From contig VXAI01000067.1 of the NCBI GenBank assembly GCA_013399305.1, forward strand, positions 2,804,152 to 2,868,151: a stretch of 64,000 nucleotides of DNA. Direction: 5' to 3'. This DNA is from Rostratula benghalensis (taxonomy: Eukaryota > Chordata > Aves > Charadriiformes > Rostratulidae). The notes beneath the pieces are model-generated. The model was not told where the DNA came from and did not search any database. It worked only from the letters and a program-made list of their open reading frames with translations. Shown in pieces: positions 36,275 through 45,250 of the stretch. Each line of letters opens with the position of its first letter. Within the stretch, counting starts at the first letter, position 1. The translations under genes and the position numbers were made by a program.

Positions 36275-36450
36275 TGTTGCGGGATGACGCCGTCGGGTCG
36301 GTTCTAGGGCCCCCGCTCCCTCAGGCCAGGCTCCGCGGCCGCGGCGGGTGTCTGCCCGCGTCCCTCGCCATCGCTGGCCATGGCTCTCTCTGCGCTGCGC
36401 CGCCGGCCACCGCTCCGCTCCGCCGCTGCAGCGCCGCCGCCGCCGCCGCC

Positions 36451-36494
36451 GCGCATGCGCCCGCCGCCCCCGNCCGCCGCCGCCGCGCATGCGC
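36451..36494. promoter_or_regulatory. Duplicated NRF1-type palindromes
   Basis: The perfect palindrome GCGCATGCGC, the NRF1 consensus, occurs at 36451-36460 and again at 36485-36494. The second lies in a 34-bp direct duplication that includes the following CCGCCGCCCCCG. A single undetermined base (N) sits at 36473 between them. The copies lie about 415-460 bp upstream of the ONECUT1 start codon, next to short CCG triplet runs. Confidence 0.6.
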
Positions 36495-36528
36495 CCGCCG
36501 CCCCCGCTCCCCGCTGCCACGCCCCCCG

Positions 36529-36536
36529 TGACGTCA
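36529..36536. promoter_or_regulatory. Full cAMP response element TGACGTCA
   Basis: A perfect palindromic CREB/ATF site about 35 bp from the second NRF1-type motif. CRE plus NRF1 sites are typical of CpG-island core promoters, so a transcription start nearby is plausible. Confidence 0.6.
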
Positions 36537-36560
36537 CCGCCCCTATTAAGGAGGCCAGCC

Positions 36561-38260
36561 CCGCGCGGCAGCGCCTAGAGACGGTCGCGTCGCGGTACCT
36601 TGTGCCGCCGCCCCGGGCCCTGGTGCCCCCGCCTCGCCCCGGGCTCTAGTGTTCCTCCCCCCCGCCCCTTCCCGGGCCCTAGGGCCTTCCTTCCCCGCCG
36701 GCCACAAAGGGCCGCCTCCGCCGGGCGGCTCCCGGTTATCAGGGCCGCCCGCTCCGCCCCGCCCCTTCGGTGACTCCGCGATTTCCGTGAGCGCGGAGCC
36801 TCCTCGCACTCGCTTCACCGGGAGCTTCCGGGGGTGTGTGGGGGTGTCTCAGACCGGCTTGGCCCGGGGCGCCAGCAGACCGTGTCCCTCCCGCCGTGTC
36901 CCGCAGCCGCCGGGCCGGGGGTCGCTTCCCGGCGCTGCTCTACCGGGAAGCTTCCCGTTACCCAGCCGGGAGCCCCACGGCGCTGCCTCCCGGGCCCAGA
37001 CAGGTCACTCATTCGCCTCAGCCCTCACCCCCTCCCCAAGCTCTTCTGTCTCCACCCTCCCCGTCGCTGCGATCCGGCCGGGTGCAAGCGGGCCGTGCAA
37101 TGCCGTTTCCCGCCCCCCCCGCGCTCGCCCCTTCCTGCCCCCACCGTGGACCCCGAGCGGCCTGGGGGCTGTGCCCGGCGGTGCAAAGCGAGCATATGCC
37201 CCGAGGCGCCCAGCAGCCGGACATGCCGCTGGTTTTCTTTTCTTTTCTTTTTTTTTTTTTTTATTCCCAAAAAGAAAGAAAAGGAGGAGGAGGAGAAAGA
37301 AAAAGCGAGTCCACCCGTCAGCCCCCCTCGTTAGCTAAGGTGCCTTTATGCTGGAAGAAAGGGCAGATGTGCCTATTGTTCGCCCATTAACAATAACGAA
37401 CCACGCCGGGCAGAGTGCAGCGTGTGCGCGGCGCCGAGCGGCGGGAGGGACGGGGCGGACAGAGGCGCGCCGCGGGAGAGCGGCGGGGCTGCAAGCCGGT
37501 AACACCGGCACAAAGGCCACCCTGGTCCCCCGCCCTGCCGTCGGGGCCCGGTAGAGCTCCCGGGCACCCTGCCGAGCCGCCTGGCTCTGGCGAGGTCAGC
37601 AAGAGTGTCCCTCACCCTGGCAGAGCCCCCTCTTTTCCACGGAGAAGGGGGATAGGGCTGGGGCACCTGCCCCGGCCAAGACCCCACCGGCGGGGTGGAA
37701 AGCCAGGGCACACCGGCTAGGCGCGATCCGCGCAGAGGGCTGTAACGGGGGGCTGGTCACCTTCTCCCTGCCAATAACTGCGAGGGGCCTTCCCTGGTGA
37801 CAGCCGGGGGTTCCGTTGCCATCGGGCCAACAGCCGGGACTGGGGCCGGTCCTAGGGCGAGCGTCATCCCGGCAGCGAGCGGGAATTGAACACTGGGGTT
37901 GTCTCGAAACTATTCCCCCAACCCTACGGCCGAGGCCTGCGGAGGTTTCCCTCGCTGCTCGCCGCACATGCTCCTCGCCCCTCGCTTTGAGCCCCAAGCA
38001 CCACCCGGTCCCGCGAGCGGGCAGCGCGGAGGAGCCGCGGCAAGGAGTCCCGCCGCCGGAGTCGGGCCTGGCTCCGCTCCTGCCCTGCCCGCCCTTGCCG
38101 AGACGCCCGAAGGGTCGAGGTGTCCATCCCCCCGTGGGATGCGGGCATGGGGACCCTGCCCGCCGCCTCGCAGCCGCCCGCAGCCAGCCCTGAGGTGAGC
38201 GGGCTGCACCCGCTGCCTCTCGACCCCGCACTCCGGTATGTCGCGGTCCCCTGTGGGATG
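36561..38260. other. CpG island upstream of ONECUT1
   Basis: Strongly GC- and CpG-rich sequence continuing the promoter island, broken only by the T-rich/purine-rich pair at 37233-37306. Several long frames exist on both strands (for example 229 and 211 codons), but they overlap one another, are rich in Pro/Ala/Gly/Arg and show no domain. A divergent non-coding transcript is possible and cannot be shown here. Confidence 0.6.
37233..37306. repeat. Polypyrimidine tract followed by polypurine tract
   Basis: Positions 37233-37262 are T-rich with C every few bases. After a short ATTCCC spacer, 37269-37306 is all A/G, including GGAGGAGGAGGAG. The strand switches from all-pyrimidine to all-purine within 7 bp. 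Confidence 0.75.
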
Positions 38261-39300
38261 TTCATTAGGGAACCGCCCTAATGAACGGCCGGTCTGCCGT
38301 CCGGGACCGGCCGTTGCCGTGTGTGTACGGCTGCGTGTGCACAGTCCATGCGTGTGTGTGCGGTCCGTGGGCTAAAACCAGCCCCACCCGCCGGGCAGGC
38401 TCGCAGGAAACTTTTAAAATCACGACAACTATCTGCTGAGCATGTTGGATGTACGGCCCTGGAAGCGAATATAATGAGCTTCCCCCCCCGCCCCAAAGTC
38501 AGAATTTCCACGGCGGGTTTATTTATTTCCTGCAATTTAAACACACGCATATACATTTGTAAGATTTCATCGCCGTTGGATCATGCCTCCGAGGCCACTC
38601 GGTACTCACCTCCGGGTTTTTTTTCTGAGAGCACGAACTTCCTCCGAATTTTATTTTCCGCTAAAGATTGCATGCAGACCTCGCGCAGTTCCTACCTCTC
38701 CAATCACCCCCCCGTCCCTAAACGCTTCCACATCCCTCTGAATTTTTGTAATGTTAACGTTAACAGCCTCTCCGTTTCTCATAGCGAGGTATAGATAAGG
38801 AAAGGCGTATCTGCGAAAGAAGAACAAATAGACCCGAAACCTAATTAACGATCTCAGGAAATGTTTTGGATAAAATAAAAAAGAAAAAAATATCGAGAGC
38901 ATCCCGAGGCCAAAGTGAACGGCTGTGACTGTTTCCCAGGCCAGCGTGACGTGATGTCACGGATCTAATCGAAACGTTGTCAGCTACTTCATTATCGATA
39001 TCTGTCTGCAATTTACAGTTTAATTGAAAATATTTCATCTCCTTGCATTTAGCGACTGGTTACCAGAGCACACATCATAGCGAATATAAGTTACTCATTC
39101 GAATTTGCAGAAAATTACGGCACCAAATTTTTCTTCAAGAAAGAACCATAAACCCAAGCCCAAACCAATGGGGGAGGGAGTCCCGTGACACGCCGGCCTC
39201 TCTCCAGGTTCCACTTCCAACCTTAGGAAAGCTCGGCCGTGGATTCGCACCCACCTCATCCCAGTCCTACAAGCGCCTTTTCTTTTTTAAAATTTTTTTT
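38261..39300. other. AT-rich block upstream of ONECUT1, probable regulatory DNA
   Basis: Composition falls to AT-rich between two CpG islands. The part 38930-39060 is notable for an interrupted palindrome CGTGAC-GTGAT-GTCACG (38945-38961) and a TATCGATA site (38993-39000). No gene is seen. A conserved enhancer is plausible but needs alignment. Confidence 0.4.
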
Positions 39301-40520
39301 TTCCTTTCCTCTTTGGGGGGGATCCCCGCGACGAAGCGGCCCCGGTGCGGAGGACCGCGCATGAGACTGCCAGTGCCGCCGTTCCTCGACGGCGCACGGG
39401 CCCGACTCGGTCGCAGGGTGCCCCGGCATCCCCCGGTGGGCTCGCAGGAGGTCGGGGCTGGCAAGGCGAGTCCGGCACACTGCCCCGGCTCCCGGCCGTC
39501 GGGGGACCCGAACGTGGGCTCCTCTCGGCGCGGTTCCCTCCGCGGAGCCTTCCGTCCCGCCGGCGGAAGGGGGAGCGCCGGAGAGCGATCATTTCGGTGC
39601 GCTAATCAATTACTGCTTGTGCAGTCAAGTACCATATATTTAACAGAATAATCGTTACCGCCCTTAAGTCTTTATTTGATCAGCAGATACTCGGAGCTGG
39701 CTTAAAATGCAACTTTGCTTGTTTGAATTGCGTTGCGTGTGTGTGCTTTTTAAATCCGAGATAATGACACCATGAAACGGCCGTAATCTCCCGCCTGACG
39801 CCAGCAAACACCGCGCGGGCAGCCCGGAGGGGACAGACCGGCCCGCGGCAGCGGCCGCCATACGCCGGAGCGGACCGGACAGAGGGTTTTTAAAGTTTCT
39901 TTTTATTGTTTTTCTTTTTTACATTTTTTTAAAATTGTTTGTGCACGCGCTGCCGCCGCCCGCGCCCTCCCGTCCCTGCGCGGTTCTCCCGCGCCTCCTG
40001 CGCGGTAACAGCTTGCGGCACCCGGGTGCCCTCGCACGGGGGAGCGTGTCAAAGGTGACGCTCGAAGGCTCCCAAAGCCAACAGCTGCCGGGGGGGATTA
40101 ACTTTTCCAGACTTTCCCCTGTCGAGCTTCTTGTAAACTTGCTCGGTGACAAAAACATATACATCTGTCGGGGGCAGGCGGAGAAAAGAGGTCTGCACCG
40201 GCCGGGGCAGGCGAGGGGGGGCTGGCTTTCAGGGCTCGCTGCGGGTGGGGTGTCCCGGCTCACCCCGCAGCCCTCACCCCCGAGCTTCTGCCGGAGGGGG
40301 GCCGGGTTGCGGCAGCGCGGTGGCCAAGCTCGCCCCAGCTTGCCGGGCAGCCCCTCGCTGCTCGCCCCGGGACGAGAGGCTCCCCCCTACTGACCTCCGG
40401 CTGCCCCCCGGGGCTGGGGGACGCGGAGCGCGGCACCGAGAGATCCGCGGGGCGCTGCCCCGGCCGAGCCGCCGCGATCCCTTCTTGCAGCCGTGCTCTC
40501 CCGCACCCCCCGGAGCAAAC
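39301..40520. other. Two CpG-rich blocks around an AT-rich core
   Basis: GC-rich segments at about 39310-39600 and 39790-40520 enclose an AT-rich core (39600-39780) with homeodomain-type words such as CTAATCAATTA. The frames on both strands are composition artefacts. No RNA gene or repeat is recognised. Confidence 0.45.
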
Positions 40521-42640
40521 CGCAGCGCTTGTTAATGAAGGAACTTAGGGAAGATTGCAAAACACCGTAAATAATTTAGCATTGTATTTCAGGAAAAAAA
40601 AAAAAAAAAAGCTTTCTTAAATCATCTCCTCAATATAACTTGCAGACTTACAGTATGGCCCTGGTAAGTCTAAATTTTTAAAGTAGCAATATTCAAAGAG
40701 ACAGAGATGTCTGTATTAATTATTTATCCGCTGGTGCCTTCCTTCGTTTCTAACTTATTATTAATTAGGCGCCTCAAGTCTTTCGCAGAGAGCTCCACAG
40801 AGCCAGTTGCAGCTTTAAATATGAATTAAAAGCAAATCCAAGCTACTGTAATGCGAAAATTATTCCGTGTCTTCTATGGCAGAGATGAATAGCTGCGCAG
40901 ATCAATACTGTGAAGCTATGCTCCAAACGACAGGGTTATTGATAGCTTATATTAATGATGTTAATGATGGAAAAAGGAAAACAAGAACCCGACCAACTTA
41001 TAAACTTTTTATCTGCTGAACCCCCGCAATCAAGCGGACAGGAGCATGAATTAAAGGGGCTGGAGATAATAAGGACATTATTTATGAAACCGGATAAATG
41101 ACTCCTGTTAGTTTGATGCGTCTGAACTCGACGCTGCCGCCTCCTCGGAGTCAGGTTGGGACGGGCCGCGGCGGTCTGCGCCCCTGGGCTCCGGATCCTG
41201 CCGGGACGCCCGGGGAAACCCGCAGGAAAACACCGCGTGGAGTAAGAGGGACCCGCTCCCGGGGGACCCCGCCGCCACCCAGCCCGGCCGGCCCCGCTGC
41301 TCGGCGCGGCACAGCGAGCGGTGACCGGAGAGAGCGCAGCTCCTCCGGCCCTGCGACCTCCTCCCACGATGCTTCACGGACACGCAGGGACCGTCACGAG
41401 CCTTCCCGCATGTGTTCGGGGGGGGATGTACCTGCCGTCGGGGCCCGGGCCGTGCCCCCTCGCTCCACGGGCACGCCTCGGTACCCTCGAAACCCACCCT
41501 GGTCGTGTGCCCGTCCCCGGGTGCACATTCAAATACACGTACGAACACAACAGAGCTCAATAGCGCGTTAGCGAACGCTAATTATCCGGGTTATTGTTTA
41601 GGGAAAGGGGCTATTCGCGACCCCCGCCGGTCGCTCAGGAGGGGGATGCTCTGCCCGCGCCCCGGGAAGGGCACCTGCCTGCGCAGGCAGCACGTGGCCC
41701 TGAGTTATCAATTAGGGCCGGGACACATTTTAATCAGGCAGGGCTGCTCGCAGCGCCCTGAGTTTCTGAGCTGAGGTCTTTATTAGTTACATGTATGAGT
41801 GAATATAGTCGCTCACCGTTTGTGGTGGGGTTTTTTTGTTTGTTTGCTTGTTTTGTTTTTCTTTTTTGCCCTCTCTTTTTTCCCCTCCTCTTTCCAGGAC
41901 GCCAGACTGAGGGCTCTATAAGCCGTTCCGCATTGTAAATTAATTAGTGTTAGACATTTTTCCCGTGCAATGCTCTCCTATGCCTGTCAACGCATTTAAT
42001 AAAAATCCTTGTCTAGGTGCCGTCTCAGATATGCACGCTCAAGCTCATAGATTAAATTATTTCGTCCTTAAAAAAGCTGCTCTCTTTAAGCAGTATTTTT
42101 CGAAAATATTTTTTGTAATTATTATTTTTAAAAACAGCTTCCGCCAGGAGAAAGTCGCACTGGTTTCCAAAACCAATTCACAGCAGATAGTGTAGATATC
42201 ACTTAATTCCTACAGAAATCAATGTGAAAATTAGATTTATTGGCTACTTACATTGTTAAAAATGACAAAGTGCTGCCTTTTATTTTCATAAAAACACAGA
42301 AGACCGAAAATCATTTAATAAAGAATCCACCTAGTTTAATTTCACTGTAGGGCTCTTGCATGGAAACCAATTCTTAGAGCCTCTCCCTCATAAACTTGCC
42401 TTCCATTCTAGAATTAAGGACAAACCCAATATTCTCAAAGAGAGTTAAAATAGTAGCATTTGTTTGATGGCTGAAAAACCTTTCGTGCCGTTAGCTGAAA
42501 GGGATCGTGTAAATTAAACAGGATCCGCTGTTTGAAATCGTTTGGAATCCCCTAGTAAACGCAAAGCTTTCTTGATTTTTGTTTTCCTTTTTATTTTTTA
42601 AAAGCAAAATGCTCCTTTAATATATTTTTTAATTATGTAG
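40521..42640. other. AT-rich blocks with one CpG-rich segment, probable regulatory DNA
   Basis: AT-rich sequence with many TAAT/ATTA words at 40521-41120 (for example TATTAATTATTTATCC at about 40712) and 41770-42640. A GC-rich segment lies at about 41120-41500. An adenine run lies at 40593-40609. No coding, RNA or transposon feature is found. Confidence 0.4.
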
Positions 42641-43964
42641 CGTATTGAAAAACAGGCGGGGGAGAGGAGGGGGGCGAGGGAGGGAAGGAAAAAGAGGGGG
42701 AGAGGACACCAGGCTTCCCAGCGCTCCGGCAGCGGGCGGGCGGGCGAGGCGGTGCCGGGGCCGGCGGCGCGGCCCTTTCGCCTCCCGCTACTTGTTGGGT
42801 TTCGCTGCGAGGGCAGGAAACCGGCGGGCAGCCCGCCTCCCCTCGCAGCCCGCCCGTGGGCAGCCCGGGCCCGGCCCGGTGCGCCCCGTCGGGCCCAGGG
42901 CAGGCGGGGGGTGCGCTGTCCTCCTCCCCCCCTCCCCCCCCCGGCCCCTCTCTGCAGTGACCCCCCGCTTTTTGGCGGTTCCTCCCGCGCCTCTCCGCTC
43001 CTAACGCCGCCGGGATTTCGGATTCGCGCCCCGACCGGGGAGAGCGTCGATAAAATTCTCCGTATCAAATGAGCAATCATTTGTTGTGGTTACGTGTTGG
43101 GTAATGAAAGATGTTAGCAGGATCAATAAAAATGAAAACACTTTTACTTACATCTTGAATTACTGTTTTAAGGGGTGAGCTGTGAGCAACAAACCAGAGA
43201 AAGATCTACAACCATCAAATGTCTTCAAATGAGACCAAAAATGAACGCGTGTCACCTCGGTCCCCGCACCCACAGGAGGGCTGAGCACGTCCCGGCCGGG
43301 CCGGGCCCGGGGCCGGCCCCGCTCGGCGGAGCCACCCCGTCACTCGCTTTATCGCTGTTCTGAAAGGAAAACTCCGCTCTCTTCGGGGGTGTCTAAAGGT
43401 CAAATAACAGGTCGTAGCCCCAGGCAAATGGGAATTTTAGAGAGACGAAGAGCCAGTCAGCTCCACGGCATCCTAAAAGCTACCTCTAAATAACAAAATA
43501 TCCCCGTATCCGTTATTCCTGCGCGCAGCGACACGCAGGCATCCCTGCCACCGCTCCCTCCACCGAACGAACCTGCGGAGAAACCCGCCCGCGATCCAGC
43601 CCGCGGCCCGCCCGAGCCCTGGCACCGCTCTGGGTCCGAACCGAAAGAAAATCCAGGCCCTTATTAGCAGAAAATTATCGGGATCGATTTCGGGGACGTT
43701 CACGGTGAATTTAGCAAGGAACAGCCCCAAACATGGAGGCTGGCAGAGCCGAGGGACCGCTCTCGTTTTTGGACGCGCCGCAGCCTGCGTCTGGCTGCGC
43801 GGTGGCGGAACGGGCGCGGAGAGCGACGCGGGGCTGGGCGACACACGAGTCGGCTCCGCGGGTGCGGAAGCGCCGGACGAGGCTCCCTCCTCCCCTGCAC
43901 GCACCTCGCTCCGCGGGCGCGGTGGGAGGCTGCGGGCGCCGCACGGCCCCCGGCCGGCTCCCGC
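42641..43964. other. CpG-rich blocks bordering an assembly gap
   Basis: GC-rich segments at about 42650-43030 and 43250-43964 are separated by an AT-rich core at 43035-43230. An ATCGATT site lies at 43683-43689. The second GC-rich block runs directly into the undetermined bases, so its right border is unknown. Confidence 0.5.
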
Positions 43965-44163
43965 NNNNNNNNNNNNNNNNNNNNNNNNNNNNNNNNNNNN
44001 NNNNNNNNNNNNNNNNNNNNNNNNNNNNNNNNNNNNNNNNNNNNNNNNNNNNNNNNNNNNNNNNNNNNNNNNNNNNNNNNNNNNNNNNNNNNNNNNNNNN
44101 NNNNNNNNNNNNNNNNNNNNNNNNNNNNNNNNNNNNNNNNNNNNNNNNNNNNNNNNNNNNNNN
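43965..44163. other. Assembly gap (199 N)
   Basis: An unbroken run of undetermined bases. GC-rich DNA (CGGCCGGCTCCCGC) lies directly to the left and an A-run to the right, so the gap probably hides the end of a GC-rich block that was hard to sequence. The true length may differ from 199. Confidence 0.99.
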
Positions 44164-44278
44164 AAAAAAAATCTATCTGCATAATTTCAAATGAAAACGA
44201 GAGAAGAAAAAGAAGAAAAAAAATGCAACCACAGCAGCTGCCACACCAGTCCCGTTAAAAAAATAAAGCACCAAACCC

Positions 44279-44365
44279 TCACAAGGTGTAGGAGAGATCT
44301 TTTATTGGACCAACTTAAATGCAAGAATTTACAGCCAGAATTACACGTTCTTCATCAGCCCAACA
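44279..44365 (+). repeat. Old interspersed repeat fragment
   Basis: The segment carries ACAAGGTGTAGGAGAGATC followed by TTTTATTGGACCAACTT and, later, CGTTCTTCATCAG. I recognise the same order of words (ACAAGGTG, ATCTTTTATTGGACCAACTT, then CTCTTCTTCAG) from a repeat very common in turtles and crocodilians. The copy is well diverged outside these words. The match is from memory and the family name is not certain. It sits about 8.2 kb upstream of the ONECUT1 start. Confidence 0.55.
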
Positions 44366-45250
44366 TGCACCAGAGGCAGAGGCACAGGCAGCAATTTGTG
44401 TATTCCCTGGGTCTGCTGAGATGGTTTTGGTGGAGGAAGGAGGTAGGAGAGAGGACAGACCCTCTTTCCCCTCAAAGAGCCTCAGTTTGTGGCTTAGGTA
44501 AAAATAAAAATAGGAAAAAGAAAAAAAAAAAGCACAACCAAAAAATCTCTCCAGCGCCCCATTTTGCTCCATCTTTAAGTCCAGTCCAGGATCAATTCTC
44601 TCCCTTACATCCCCAGTCATAAACAAACAGCTTCCAGCTAAATCTTTTAAAGGTTAAAAGGAACAAAAATAGAAATAATAATCAAGGGTTTTTTTCTTCT
44701 CCTCCTGCTTGTTGGACAGCGCATTTTGGTCAGTCTAGCCTTGCATTTAGGGATGCTACTTGCATTTGAATAGCTGCCTGGCTGGTTATGGATCGGGAGG
44801 CTATGAGAGGAATCAGTATGCAAATTGTTTCAGTTACAATCGAAGGGTTCGATCTGGAGAAGGTGCCTGAGCGGAAGTCGCTGTCAGCCAGCGGTGCATT
44901 AGGCTGCCATTGCCTCCACCGTCTGGGCCTGCTCTCCCCTTCCCTCACCCTTTTTTATGCTTGTGTACAGGTTTCTCTGGCGGTAATTAAAACATACACA
45001 CAAATCAGGGGCTGCTGCATATCACGTTGGTGCCTTTTGCAGGCTGCGGGGAAAGGGGGAGCGGGGGGAATATATCGCCATGCTGCTGGGGTTATTATTA
45101 TGCAGCAAGGGTGAGGCGATCAGTGAAATAAAACATTTATAAATGGTTTCGTGCTTACAGTAGGAGAGGTGGGCCGGGGGGGCCGCCCGGGCGCTGATCA
45201 CACAGAGCAGGCTGCAAATCGATAACCCTTTCCTTGTAATCCCAGTAATT
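44366..45250. other. Probable regulatory block upstream of ONECUT1
   Basis: The sequence around 44740-45230 has an octamer ATGCAAAT (44818-44825), a palindrome ATCGAA-GGG-TTCGAT (44839-44853) and an AATCGATA site (45217-45224). No reading frame with domain content is found. It resembles a conserved non-coding element in texture. Confidence 0.4.

Larger units (their letters stand above)
36037..36560 (-). promoter_or_regulatory. ONECUT1: ONECUT1 leader and CpG-island promoter
   Basis: Sequence upstream of the ONECUT1 start codon. From the ATG outward it contains a GC-rich stretch, an A-rich segment in the transcript sense (36274-36178), more GC-rich DNA with CGG-type triplets, two NRF1-type palindromes and a full cAMP response element at 36529-36536. 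No TATA box at a sensible position is seen, which fits a CpG-island promoter with dispersed starts. The transcription start cannot be placed from sequence. Confidence 0.55.

Noticed and set aside
36649..37338. 229-residue plus-strand frame upstream of ONECUT1
   Set aside because: It is Pro/Ser/Arg-rich, ends in homopolymer-derived Phe and Lys/Arg runs, and overlaps equally long frames; a composition artefact.
37596..38231. 211-residue minus-strand frame
   Set aside because: It lies in a CpG island with overlapping long frames on both strands and no recognisable domain or splice context.
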